Both the position numbers and the translations under genes were made by a program. This document shows positions 22,483 to 34,680 of a stretch of 64,000 bases of DNA, piece after piece; position 1 is the stretch's first letter, and every line of letters begins with the position of its first letter. This DNA comes from Oehlia diaphana. Lineage: Eukaryota; Glomeromycota; Glomeromycetes; Glomerales; Glomeraceae. A model generated the notes under the pieces. The model was not told where the DNA came from. It did no database searches and saw nothing but the letters and a program-made list of their open reading frames with translations. The stretch spans positions 31,173 through 95,172 of the forward strand of contig QZLH01000393.1 in NCBI GenBank assembly GCA_003833135.1, written 5' to 3'.

Positions 22483-23615
22483 CAAAACATTATAGTAAAA
22501 AAGATTTATATCATTCTACTTATTCATATTACAGTCGGAACTCTATGTACCGATACTGTTGTTTTGGGAAAAATATATCGGTATATCAAATTATCGTTAC
22601 GTATACCGTCATCAGTGAATCATAATGCGGGCCAAAATCCAATTCTTACCAGCATTATGCAAACTCCGGATAGCTATTTTTTAAAATATCATGTGATTTG
22701 GATGGAACCTTTATGTTAACTCCGGTCAAATTTATAGTGTTGGCCCGAATTAACATCAGTGTAACCTAAAGTATCGGTACATGTTACATCGTGAAACTAT
22801 ATATAATATCGGTATAACGAGATTTTTTTATTAATTGTGAAACGGGACAGAGAAAATTTATCGGTACAGGCAATTATCGGTACATAGGATATCGGTACAT
22901 AGAGTCTGACTGTATAACGTTGATATTAAATCAAAAAAATCAGAATGGATGAAAATGGTGTAAGTACAATTCCAAATAATAATAATGATAATAATTATAA
23001 TCAAAGATTTTCTATTCTTTCTTTACCAGATAATAATAATATTATTATTAATATTTAATTATTACATCATAATTATAATGGTAGTTCTTCTAATAATGTT
23101 AAATTAATTAAGAAATCACATAGAAATACTACTACAATTGTTAATAATTATTTAGAAAAAAAAAAGTTTATTAAATAATAATAAAAAAAGATTCTGTTAT
23201 TACAATGAATTAGTAAAATGTAGTTTTGAATGGAATTAAAGAAAATGAAAATGAAAAAAGTTTTTTTTTTTGAGAGTAGCAAGAGTAGTGTGAAAGTGAA
23301 ATAAATGTCTTTTTTTTCTCAAAAAATTAAAAAAATGTTTGATTCAAAGTCCTTTTAAATAAAGTCTTTTTTTTTTTAAAAAAAAAAAATATTATAATAA
23401 TTAATTATTTCTCATTATTCTATTATTCTTTTCTTACTATACTTTTATTCTTTTCTTATCAACATTAAATAGTCTATTCCTTCTTGAGAATTTGGATCTC
23501 TTTGAATTGTTTTGTTGTATACATAAATTATTAACAGATTCTGGTATTGTGACATTTGATAGTTCCGTTGGTAACTCAATAAGTTGCGCGATCATACCCA
23601 TTTCAACATGCCACT
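22483..23615 (+). repeat. Segmental tandem duplication, unit 2 (with MITE insertion)
   Basis: From 22483 to 22531 it repeats the 7TM tail sequence starting at 21803. It is interrupted by a MITE (22532-22912), then resumes with the 7TM tail and 3' flank (to about 23330) and the genuine last laccase exon. The tail copy has lost its frame (deletions near 22953 and 23060), so only unit 1 belongs to a complete 7TM gene. Confidence 0.8.
22532..22912. mobile_element. Tc1/mariner- or pogo-type MITE
   Basis: The left end CAGTCGGAACTCTATGTACC and the right end, read inverted (CAGTCAGACTCTATGTACC), form terminal inverted repeats of about 23 bases with one mismatch and one gap. The element is flanked by TA on both sides (22530-22531 and 22913-22914). 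The sister unit has the empty site with a single TA, which fixes the borders exactly. The 381-base body has no transposase frame but carries repeated ATCGGTACAT words near both ends. Confidence 0.9.
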
Positions 23616-26196
23616 AAAAAATTTATATATTTGATGGTTAACTTCTTTTTTTAAAAAAAATTTACATAAAAAAATATAATAATTTAAAAAAATAATTACC
23701 TCAATATGACAATGTATAGACCAGATACCAGGATTATCAGCTCTGTATCGAAATACGGACCAACTATTTTCAATAATAGAAAATTTCACGTTAAATAAAT
23801 ATAATAAAAATAAATAAACAATCGTTCAAATTACGGGTTCTTACCTGGTTGAGTTCACTACGAATGTATCGCGAGGGAAAGGATCCACTAAATTCAACCT
23901 GCTTTCATCAACTACTAATCCTGATCCCGTACCAAGTACATAGAAATTATGTCCGTGCATATGTATTGGATGAACCGCACTATTATTATCTATAATTTAA
24001 AATATAAATATAAAGATTTTTTTTTAATTTTACTTTGTCTTGTTTATAAATTATAACCAAGTAGAACAATAGTATAAAAAAGGATTGTTCTTGGTACGGA
24101 ACTTACTTATATAAGTTATGTCAATAATTCCACCCGGTTGATCATAAGCATATATATTTTGATTAGCAGGAAATTGATCTAACGGCACGTCATCAGAAAC
24201 AAATTTTTGTAATGTTGGATTATAATTGTCAACAACAAATGAAGAATTATTTATAAAAGCACGTGTAACATCCTGATCGTCATTTCTAAAAGTTACAACT
24301 AATTGAATATTATTTGTTGCAGGTCCAGGAATTTGTTGAGGTTCGAGTGTTTTCAAAAGATTTGGATCAATACTAAGACAAGGATCAAGTTGATCGGGAT
24401 ATTCAGTGGATTGTGGAAAACCTGATTCTGCACCATCATATCTTAAAATTCCTGTAACATTATAATTTATCGCTGAATCGACATTTACCGTTCTGTTATT
24501 AATTAGAAGGCATCTATCATCAATCGTCGCACGCATCCAGTAATTACCAACGGTTTGGTTGGCATCAATAATGACAGAATATCTTTGGCCAATGGCTACA
24601 GGCAATTTATTTACTATTACTGGCCTCGAATATTCTCCATCTGCTTCAATAATCCTTAAAGGATGATTATCGATCGAAAATATAAAGTGGGTTAAACCGC
24701 TAAAAAGAAAAAAAAAATTGATATGATTACTATGGTTACTACTATCCGCAAAAGACCATCCACAAAAAGACCATCCAGAATAAAAAATTTCATTTTCTAT
24801 TTACCTTGTATTTATTAAACGAAGTCTATATCTTCTACCGGGTGTAACTCTGTATTCAGCAAGTGGACTGTTTTCTTGACATGTGCTACCAGGTGGAGCA
24901 GCAGAACAATTATAACGACCAAAACCACTTATGAGACCAGAATCCGGAATAGGCTAAATTTAGAGGATAAAATATTTTATTATTAAATTTTTGAATCAAA
25001 TAATAAAAAGTATAAAAGTATAAAAAAGATTTAATTCGTACATTAAAACCGCCATAATTTGGAGACATTCTTATTGCTAACATATCTGATACGCGTTGAT
25101 GATACCAATCCGACATCGTTATAATGTATTCAAAATCATATTCACTACGGTAAGGGTCATTGGGATCGTGAATGCTTTTTTTTTTTAAAAAAAAAAGTAT
25201 ATATAAAATAATTTATCGTAAATTGAATACACGTCGTATACTTAAAAATAATACCGTATTTTCCGTATTTTGCGGTATATAAGCACCCCAATTTTGCACT
25301 TAATGTCGGCCAGGATCCTTATGATTCTGGCCAAGTATGCTTATTTTCGGGGGGTGCTTACTAACCGCAAAATACGGTAATAATAAAATTATAATATTTA
25401 CATTAATGGAGCTCGAATTCCTTCCATATATTGACCATGTGTATGTGCGTGATACCAAAAGGTTCCACGTTGTTCTTGGGTACTAAAATCGTACACGAAT
25501 GATGAACCGTTGGGAATGGGACACTGAGTCTGATCATTTGATGGTCACGTGACATAAATCGGTCAGGAAAAAATCGAGACTAAAAAAGGACTAATTTAAT
25601 TTAATTCAGATTAACTTACTTGTCCTGATACTCCATCATACCTATTTTTTACAAAATTTAAAGAAATTTTTTTTATTATTTTTTCTTACAAAAATGAGGT
25701 AATTTTGATGTAAATTAAATAATTATAAAATGTTTTACATACCAATTAGTTCCTCTTTGAAACATTCCATGCCAATGGATAACTATTATTATTGAAGGTA
25801 TTAAGATGAAAAACGTTCACAGATCTTTCAATTAAATACACAAATATATGAAAAAAAAAAAATAATTTTACCTGACGGTTCACCAATATTATTTCTTACT
25901 GTAACTTGAATTCTATCACCTTTATTAGCATGAATGATAGTACCGGGATATTGACCATTGATTGCAAAAATTCTTTTCGTAAAACCATCTGGAGCTAAAT
26001 CTATTTGAGACAATACAATTTCGTAATTTCTTGTTACAGGAGTAGGTGTTGCCTCCAAAGGAATAAAAGGTGTAAAAAGGCCATTATCTATGGTTTGTCT
26101 TTTATGTTTTAATTGCTCAGAAAAAGTTGATCTTGAAAACGCAGATATCACGAATAAGGTTATTATGAGAGCAAAAATTCTTTTAATATTCCCCAT
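23437..26196 (-). CDS. Laccase-like multicopper oxidase, secreted
   Basis: It oxidises phenols, ascorbate-like substrates or Fe(II) and reduces oxygen to water. Exons: 26196-25872, 25782-25743, 25641-25620, 25529-25402, 25174-25042, 24953-24805, 24699-24107, 23989-23845, 23763-23700, 23613-23437. All phases agree, giving 591 residues. The N-terminus is a signal peptide (hydrophobic [15 protein letters not shown]). All four copper motifs are complete: [36 protein letters not shown] and HCHIEWHVEMGM. The last motif puts Met at the axial position of the type 1 copper, which usually means low redox potential, as in ascorbate oxidases, rather than a high-potential white-rot laccase. N-x-S/T sites are frequent. 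One exon is only 22 bases, and an intron (25401-25175) contains a MITE. Ferroxidase activity is possible and cannot be decided by eye. Confidence 0.93.
25252..25379. mobile_element. Short inverted-repeat element in a laccase intron
   Basis: CCGTATTTTGCGGTATATAA near 25263 is inverted at 25351-25377 (ending CCGCAAAATACGG). Pairing runs over about 27 bases with a few mismatches, including an inner GCACCCC/GGGGTGC pair. Flanking TA occurs on both sides. The element of about 125 bases lies inside the intron between laccase exons 4 and 5 and is non-coding. Confidence 0.7.
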
Positions 26197-27183
26197 CTTT
26201 TTTTTTTTAATTGAGACGCCTTATCCTGTTCTAACGAGAAGTATCCTTCCTAAGAAGCGTATTTATACAAATTTATCAAATATTAATCATTGATAAATAT
26301 ATATATATATATATATTAAATCAATTCATACAAACCCCCATAATAACTTAAATTAAAAAAACCAGCTGTTGCATTTACTATCAATCAACCAAATTTGTTG
26401 AAATGATTGACGAGGTCAACAAATTGTGTAACATTTATTATTTAGCTAATAAAGGGAAGCCTTTAATTTCTAATTATATATTTGTTTATTATATGAATTT
26501 ACCAAATTAATAATTTATTTTGTCGTTTTTTTCTTAGCCGGCACAGAATAATAGGGTACAATATGATCTAAAAATAGGGGGTAAGGATATATTTAATAAA
26601 CCTTGCAGTATGAAATTTACCTTAATAGGTAATGACTGAACCCGAGCCTGAAAATTTTTTTTTTTTTTTTTGAGGAGGTCGAATTCAATAGACTTTATGC
26701 GAGATTGTAGAAAATAGAATTTATTATTAACCCTTCGGTTACACATCGCTAAACTTTTTTTAAACTGAATCAAATATTGCTAAATTATTGCTATTTGCTG
26801 AAGAATTAAATTCGTACAACACGGAGTATAAAACGCGAAGTCGACGTAACCATTTGAATCGAAGAAAAGGTGCGATTTCTTTCATATCTAAAATTGGAAA
26901 TACATTTACAATTATTTCGAAAATAATTAAAATTTCATCAACTAAAATATACCGTATAATAATAATAATGTTAGTAGTACATCATCATACGATTTTCACA
27001 AAATTCACATGACAAGTGTTATTTTTGTCAATAAAATAAAAAAAAATGTATTATGCAATTAATTCGGCATGAGGACCTAAAGTATTTTAAGTAATTTGGA
27101 TTATGGTCTATTATTTATGACATGACTAAAGCTGCAGTTTTTTTTTATGTAATAACAATTGATTAATTTTACGAAAATGAATA

Positions 27184-27250
27184 TCTTTTTTTCTCTTTTT
27201 TTTTTAAAAAAAAATGAAACAAGAGAATTAAGAAAAAAAAAAAAAAAATT
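27184..27250 (+). repeat. Direct repeat around assembly-suspect homopolymers, copy 1
   Basis: The segment ATCTTTTTTTCTC, then T and A runs, then ATGAAACAAGAGAATTAAG is repeated nearly exactly at 27784-27850, immediately after an N. This may be a real duplication or a collapsed and rejoined contig end. Confidence 0.7.
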
Positions 27251-27783
27251 TTTTTTTTTTTTAAAAAAAAAACTCGTAAAAAAAAAAAAAAAATTTTTTT
27301 TTTTTTTTTTTTTTTGAAGGGAAGTTGTATGAATTTTTTTTTTTTTTTCTTTTTCTGGGGAATTAGATACAAGATATATGAAATAAAGCCGGAAATTTTC
27401 AAAAGTTTGATTACACAAGTTTCCGAAGAGGGGATCAACTATAGAAAATGACTAGATAAAGTCATGAACCGAACAAAAAAAAAAAATCTGAAACTCTTGA
27501 AAATCCTTATCCTTGATTTTCCATTAGGCGTTTTTATAAATAAATTTTATTGTAATCTATATATGTTTAAAGATATCACACATTTGAAGTTAAAAAGTAT
27601 TGTTGGATTAGTTTCAAGTCTGCGGAGTAACCAAAAGATATCTAGGGAAGTAATATTTTGTGTTAAATTAACTTATACAACGATTATAACACGTGAATTA
27701 TAATAAAAAAAAAAGCTTCTTTATACTTTATTATATGGTACAGTGTTTTTTTTTTTTTTTTTTTAAACGCGGATTTTTAACCN

Positions 27784-27848
27784 TATCTTTTTTTCTCTTT
27801 TTTTTTTAAAAAAAAATGAAACAAGAGAATTAAGAAAAAAAAAAAAAA

Positions 27849-27850
<2 letters not shown>
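27784..27850 (+). repeat. Direct repeat around assembly-suspect homopolymers, copy 2
   Basis: Near-identical to 27184-27250, including the unique ATGAAACAAGAGAATTAAG core. It starts right after the N at 27783. Confidence 0.7.
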
Positions 27851-27879
<29 letters not shown>

Positions 27880-28218
27880 TAAAAAAAAAAAATTAAAAAA
27901 AAAAAAAAAAAAATTTTTTTTTTTTTTAACATATCTCATTTATCCAAAAAGAGTTATAACAATAATATTATTTTATTATTATCCCTAAATATTTTTTTGC
28001 ATTTTTGTTTGCATTTGTTTTTGCGCTTTTTTTGCTTTTATTTTTTACAATTTCCTTTTTTTTTCGAAAACGGTTATTTCATTGTCAAATGATTATCCAT
28101 TATAGATGATGATTGAATCTTTTTTTTTTTGAATTTTTACTACTACAGTACAACTACAGTAAATATCTAATCTTAATTTCACTAATTAATAATATTTGTT
28201 TTTTCATTTTTTTTTTTT

Positions 28219-28240
28219 TTTTTTTTTTTTTAAAAATTTT

Positions 28241-28285
<45 letters not shown>

Positions 28286-28308
28286 TTTTTTTTTTTTTTT
28301 TTTTTTTT

Positions 28309-28344
<36 letters not shown>
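28219..28344 (+). repeat. Poly-T tract
   Basis: About 125 bases consist almost only of T with occasional A or G. The length is probably unreliable in the assembly. Confidence 0.9.
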
Positions 28345-28345
<1 letters not shown>

Positions 28346-28718
28346 AAAAATTACGATTGTATGAGTTTTCTAATTTTTTTTTACTATAAAAATTTAATTC
28401 CGCTAATTTATAATATTAATAATTTTTTTTGTTTATTAACTCGATTTAATACAAAATAAATTTAGCGGAAAAACTTTAATTATAAAATGTGATATTATTT
28501 TCTTTCTTTTCTTTTCTTTTCTTTCTTTTTTATTGGTGAAGACAGAAACTATAAAAAAAATTATAAGTAGTACTAATACCGTACAAGTATATTTTAAATA
28601 GATTGTCCATTTTATTAATGACATATGTAAAAATAAGCAGGAGAAAATTCGGAAGATCAAAAAAAAAAAATAAAATAAAATAATAAAAATTACTTTAAAA
28701 AGAAACGGCAATAACAAT

Positions 28719-31143
28719 TCTCTCTCTTTGTTTAACGTTCTTCCGAAACCTCAATACAAATTACTATTTATAATTTACTATGATGTCAATCGGTGTGACT
28801 CGTGTGATCAATGAATGATACTTCGTCCCGCGTCAAATAAAAAATTCTATAAATAAATATTCTATAAAAAAAAATTGTTTTATTGAGTAAAAAAGATATA
28901 AGTCAATGTTAAATGCAATAAAGTTGATGATACAAAAGTATTACCATCATGCAATAGATGCTTTATCGCATATTTGAGTGTTTCAGATTGATCGATCGAT
29001 ATATTAGATGGAATTCGTATCTTGCATTGTCTAATTTAATATCATTTATTCAAAGGAACTATGGAAGCTACGGAATCTACGATCGGACTTCGGAACAATT
29101 CAATAAATTTTTACTTTCTGATTTTCACGCCAAGAATCATGTTAATTTTTTTACACTCTATTCATGTCTATCATTCCGGTTTCCGATCATTCATGCAGGG
29201 CAGGTAGTAATATGCTATGCATCTCTCCCAAAAAAATGATCCCTTGATTTTTCAATTAAGTAAATTATTTAATTGTTTAAAAATGTTAAAATTAAATAAA
29301 ACATGTTGTGTATAACTTACACTAAATAGTCGGACTCCCAAAGCTGTACGGCTATAATTAGTAGGGTTAGGTTTCACTGTTTCAAACTGTGTAGAACGAT
29401 TAAAAATAATCATATCGTAACGCTGGTCCTGCGTGAAGTAGTAAAATTGTGTGCTGATCTCCATTTCCATCCCTTACCCCTAACATACTGTTGTAATCCA
29501 TAAATTACGTATAATATTTTTTAATGAAATAATTTCTAATTAAGCCAAATATAGACAATAAGTTCCAACAAGTTCTTAGAAAAATAGGCAAGAACGGTAA
29601 GAACGAAAAGTCCAGTTCCTGTAAGGACTTCAACTAAATTCCCCTAGACCCGTTAATCAAAAACATCTAATTACTATTTATAATTTTAAAATTTTTTTTT
29701 ATTTGTATTTTTTCATCCGTTAATATTACAGTCGTTGATGATTGGTCTTTTATTAAAATCCGAATTTTAGCATCCTTTTAATAAATTCGAGGAGTGCATT
29801 TAAAATAATTGATGATCCTGAATCAAAAAGCATTAATTCTTACTAAATATATATTTGATGCTATAGTATACTATTTTTGTTCTCCAAATCCATATATGTC
29901 GTAACTACTTTGCACATGCTTAGAATTTACATGTTTACATATGAAATTAATTATAGTACAATGAGTCAATCCGTTATATGTTCTCCAATCCGCATCTGAA
30001 TGGACATGCCAGATTTCTGTTATCAGATCCATCTGATTATCTAAAAAAATTTTAATTGTGGTCATTAACAATTTCGTTTATTTTTAAACCCAATTTATTT
30101 GGCATTTTAACTCGGAGATAATTTTCATTTGTGAATAATCCATTGGTCCGTCAATAACCTATAAACGGTTAACATCATGATTTTCACGGCTAATTTACAT
30201 GCCGTATCGAACATTATCTTTTCGAATGTGTCTGAATATTCAAAAAAAAAGAAAAAAAATTTGTAATGAATAATTAAATTATAGGTTTTTTGATTAATAA
30301 CACACAATTGTACTTCGTTTATAATTGTCCAAATTAACAATAACAATTATTCGTTCAGGTAACAATAAAGTAGTCAACCTTCTTCGATGAAAAAAGAAGC
30401 AAGGCTGTATTATTATAGAAACATAATCTCGTTTTGTAACAAGTGTTTCTTGGTACAATTTTACAATTGTACTTTTGGTTATGATTATCCGAATTAACAA
30501 TATTTGGTCAGAACAGCGTAGTAGATAATTAATCGTTCTTCGATGAAAGAAAACTTAATTATGAGTTATTACACTTAATTTACTTTAATTTTGTCAAATC
30601 TGAAAATATCATTTTGCCCAAATTATGCCCAATTTGTTAATATTTATAATTTTATAAATCATCATAATATTTCATTAAATATTAAAAAATTATTAATGAA
30701 TAAAATAATACTTTACTTTTCTATTATAATTTATTCGAATTTGTTTTGAACTTTTTATGAGCAAGTAATTATTATTAAAAAATGATAGTGAAAAATTTTA
30801 ACTAGAAAAGAGTTAACCATTTTTTTTAATTGGGTAAACAGTTGCTTAATTGGTATTAGACTAAATAATTTAGTTCCGCCCTAAATATTGCTTTAAAAGT
30901 TTCATTATAATAATTCCAATTCTTTCGAAAGAAAAAAAATCCGAATCATTTTTGTTTATTGTAAACTTTTATAATTAATAATGTTTTTAATCAAATATTT
31001 TAAAAAATAAAGAAATTTTGTCAAATTCATTTTACATTTACACTTATAATAATTAAATCAATTATTTTTACTAAACGTCATAAACATAGCAAAAGATACA
31101 AAGCGTAGTGAAATATACAAGGATACATGGCGTATCGAAAGAC
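28719..31143. repeat. Large direct duplication, unit 1
   Basis: Shared blocks with unit 2 (31144-32930) occur in the same order and orientation: the CTCTTTGTTTAACGT start, TGATGTCAATCGGTGTGA, AAAAATTCTATAAA, a GGAAGCTACGGAATCTA block and a GCATCTGAATGGA block. The order continues with a TTAACATCATGATTTTC block, CATTTTGCCCAAATTATGCC and a closing ACATGGCGTA sequence. Within it, the minus-strand frame at 30071-29871 is the best conserved. The unit probably held a gene that has since decayed. Confidence 0.75.
29871..30071 (-). pseudogene. Conserved minus-strand frame of unknown family, copy 1
   Basis: The frame encodes a peptide including DNQMDLITEIWHVHSDADWR and NGLTHCTIINFICK. The second duplication unit (about 32125-31925) keeps most of this protein sequence (YNQMDLITEIRHIHSDADWR) but contains a stop, so the region was coding at some time. 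No start, partner exon or known family could be identified. It may be one exon of a dead gene. Confidence 0.35.
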
Positions 31144-32930
31144 AATTTCTCTTTGTTTAACGTCCAAAACGTTAAATGAATATACCATTTTACTATTTTT
31201 AATTCGCTATTTATGTATGATGTCAATCGGTGTGATCATAATACTCGTAATACTCGCCCACGTAAATCATAATCTATAAATAAAAAATTCTATAAAAAAA
31301 ATTTTATTTTTAATTTAATTATAGTCAAATGTTAAATATCAAAAAAGAAAAAGTTAATGTTACAAAAAGTATTAAAAGTATTACTATCACGTAATAAATT
31401 TTATCGCGCGTTTAAATGATTCGTATTTACCAGTTTAATTTTTTGATGATTCATTGCCAAGAAATTACGGAAGCTACGGAATCTATAATCGGATCAATTC
31501 AATTATAAACTTTAATAAATAGTTGCCAAGAAATTAAGTTCTGATTTTCACGATAATTTTCGCCAAGAATCATGTTCGAGATTTTCATGTTAATTTTTTT
31601 TACACTCTATTCATATCTATCATACCACAGTTTCCTAAACATCATGCAAGTAGTAATATGCTATTCATTCCTCCCAAAAAATGATTCTTAAGTAAATTAT
31701 TTAATTGTTTAAAAATGTTATAATTTCTTTGAACGCAGGACCAAAGCTACACGGCTATAATTTGAAGGGTCATATCGTAATGCTGGTCCTGAAGAGATGC
31801 GTGAAATAGTAAGTTGTGTGTTGATCTTCTTTCCATCCCTTACCCCTAACACTGTTGTAAAACTTATCTGACATTAATTATCTGCTATTACGTAAAACAT
31901 AATCTTTACAAATTATACATTATATATTTTTGTTCTCCAAATTCATACAAATCGTAACTACTTTTGCACATGCTTAGAGTTACTTTACATATGAAATTAA
32001 TTATAGTTCAATTAGTCAATCCGTTAAATATTCTCCAATCCGCATCTGAATGGATATGCCGGATTTCTGTTATCAGATCCATCTGATTATACATAAATAT
32101 TATAATGGTGGCCATTAACAATTTCGTTTATTTTAAAACAAGTTTTCTTGGCATTTTTAATTCTGTGATAATCATCATCTATAACGTCTATAAATGGTTA
32201 ACATCATGATTTTCGTGGCTAATTTACGTGCCGTACCTTGCTTGGAGTTATCGTTATCGTTTAAATAATAAAATATATATTCTTGATTCATAACACACAA
32301 TTGTACTTCGGTTAGGATTATCCAGAATTAACAATTTACTTGTTTAAGTAACAGCGTAGATAATCAATCGTCTTCAATGAAGGAAGGTTTCAGTATTTAT
32401 TATTGAGAGTTAATTACACAATTTTTTCAAATACCATTTTGCCCAAATTATGCCCAATTTGCTAAATTATAATGTTATGAATCATAATCATATTTATGAA
32501 TAAATAATACTTCACTGTTCTATTATAATTTATTCGAATTTGTTTGAGAAATGAATTAGCTTTTATAAGCAAATGAAAGAGAAGGGAAATCATTTATTAT
32601 CAAAGTGAGTGAAAATTTTTAACCATAAAAAGAGGACCATTTTTGAATTAAGTAAATGGTTGCCTAATTTGTATTAGATTAAATAATTTAGTTTCCGCCC
32701 TAATGTTGCTTTAAAATTCTTTCGAAATAAAAAAACTGCTATTGTAAACTTTGTACGTAATAATGTTTTAATCAAGTATTTTATAGAAAAAGAAATTTGT
32801 CAAATTCATTTTAACACTTATAATAATTACATCGATTATCTTTATTAAATGTCATGATTTTTTAATACAAAGCATAGCGGAAGATACGAAGCGTAATGGA
32901 GGATACATGGCGTAGTGGAAGAAATTTTTG
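31144..32930. repeat. Large direct duplication, unit 2
   Basis: This is a second, shorter copy of 28719-31143 with many small deletions and about 80-90 percent similarity by eye in the best blocks. It begins directly where unit 1 ends, so the duplication is tandem. No intact reading frame remains. Confidence 0.75.
31925..32125 (-). pseudogene. Conserved minus-strand frame of unknown family, copy 2
   Basis: Counterpart of 29871-30071 with the same peptide core (DLITEI, HSDADWR, NGLTN) but an internal stop after NGLTN and further losses. Family unknown. Confidence 0.35.
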
Positions 32931-33470
32931 TTCTACTTAGGAGTATGTAAATGTCTGTTTATACGCACGCATATGAAAAACAACTTTTCGCTAAACTATA
33001 AATCGCATAAAAGTTCGTCTAGTGAAAAATTTATATTAAAAGTTCACGTTTTCAATAATTTTAAAATTAGTAATAAAAAATCATTATTAATCTTTTTTTC
33101 ACTGAAGGGTAATTTTTATCTGCGATCAATATTTAAAATATATTTTTATGATTTTTAAAATCTTCAAATCAAGATGTTACAATTCATTACTTGAAAATGC
33201 TTTTAGGTTTGTTGCATAATTTTGATCATTATTTGTTTTTACCACGAAAATACAACAAAGAGAGCGACGTAAAGAATATAAGTTCACTTTACGTCCTATG
33301 ATGACTCTCAGTTACTTTGCTAATAGTATACCAAAGACTAAACCTTAAAAAATATATATACGAACGGATTTTGAAAGAATTTTTGTGGGTTCTATATCTC
33401 GTCATCCTAAATCCAGACACTCAAAACCGATAAAATCTTAATCCAAATGTCATAATCTCGAAATAAATGT

Positions 33471-33618
33471 CATAATCCCGTACCCCCATAATACCGATTT
33501 CAAGATTTTTCATTTCCGTATTTTGAATTTCGGGCTTTTGAAATATAACATTTCGATATTTTGATTATTCGGGAAGAAACTACGGGTGAGTGTCGGATAT
33601 TATACCGTCGGGATTATG
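33471..33618. mobile_element. Possible MITE with CATAATCCCG ends
   Basis: CATAATCCCG at 33471-33480 is inverted as CGGGATTATG at 33609-33618, with partial inner pairing (ATAATACCG against ATTATACCG). The interior is non-coding and relatively GC-richer than its flanks. No clear target duplication. Confidence 0.45.
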
Positions 33619-34570
33619 AGTTTCAGGTTTTCGTACCAAATCCAGATTGTAGATATGTGATGACTTTGTTAGGTACGCCGCATACTATTATTATCAAGTG
33701 AAAATCTACTTTACTCAATATAAATCATATGTTCTAACCCTTTCTTTTACAACTGGAAAGATTAATATTCAAGGTAAGTATTGAACGGTCTTTTGTTATC
33801 AGAATGATTAATGAGTTCACAGAGTAAATTTTTTCAAGATTGAAAAAAAAATAGGTTATTAAAATAAATTTAATCGAGTTGTTATTACAGTATTAAGAGT
33901 TCAATTACTGATAAATTCAAAAGAACTAAAATTATTGGGCAATTTATAGGATGAGACAAATTATTCGATAAATATTGCTTGCCAGTAACTTTGCTGAGCA
34001 AGGCGCTGGGACGGGTTGCGAAATATTATGATCTTGGAATTGCTGTTAAATACTCATTTGTTACTTACTAATTATGCTAATTATTACGTTGATATAATTT
34101 TTCATTTGTTCGCGCAATATCTGATATTGAATGTTAAGCGCAACTTACAATTTTCAATACAGCTTAAAAGTTTAAATGTTCTGATAAAAGCTGCAGTTAA
34201 TTTTATAAGTTATTTAGCTAGATTTACTTTATTTATACTCATTTTTTTTATTATTTTCTTTATGATATTACTTGTCACTTCAGTATTGATTGATCATGAT
34301 TTTGGTCGTTTACATTAAACTTTATGTCTAATAAAATTTTGATTGTAGAAACCGATTAACATGCACCACCAAAAACGTAGGTCGTTTTGGTCGAGTAGAT
34401 AAAAAATACCGACAAATACAAAACGAAAATTGATTGGTTGGTTAATAGTTTATCCCCATCAATCATCTGCTCAAAATTGAACTTTGGTCTCAAATTTTGG
34501 TTGGTTTTTAGTTTTTGTGATCAAAATGGCAATCGAAGTACTATAGACTATATTTACTAAGAAACGGGAA

Positions 34571-34662
34571 GTCCGGAGCGAAAAACTAAATTTGTAATTT
34601 CATTGGGCGAAGATCACGTGACGGACAGAGAAATTCACGTGATTTATTTTTTAGCTCCGGAC
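34571..34662. mobile_element. Short inverted-repeat element
   Basis: GTCCGGAGCGAAAAACTAAA at the left end pairs with the right end ending TTTAGCTCCGGAC over about 20 bases with two or three mismatches. The 92-base unit encloses ATCACGTGA and TTCACGTGAT motifs. It has no reading frame. Confidence 0.6.
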
Positions 34663-34680
34663 AATTAATTATAAAAACAC

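Larger units (their letters stand above)
26197..28718. other. Intergenic region rich in homopolymer tracts
   Basis: The first 300 bases should hold the laccase promoter. The rest has no supported gene. Between 27180 and 27330 and again between 27783 and 27927, A and T runs of 10-25 bases alternate. 28219-28344 is almost pure T. Frames across these runs are artefacts. A single N at 27783 and a repeated segment suggest an assembly join. Confidence 0.5.

Noticed and set aside
22363..22719. Plus-strand frame of 118 codons
   Set aside because: It crosses the duplicated laccase exon (coding on the other strand) and the MITE, so it is accidental.
27101..27438. Open frames of about 90-105 residues rich in Phe and Lys
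   Set aside because: They are translations of A and T homopolymers; composition, not coding, keeps them open.
28113..28346. Open frame of mostly Phe
   Set aside because: It is the poly-T tract read in frame.
34016..34318. Hydrophobic 100-codon frame
   Set aside because: Leu/Ile/Phe-rich content is expected from AT-rich DNA; no intron, paralog or motif supports it.
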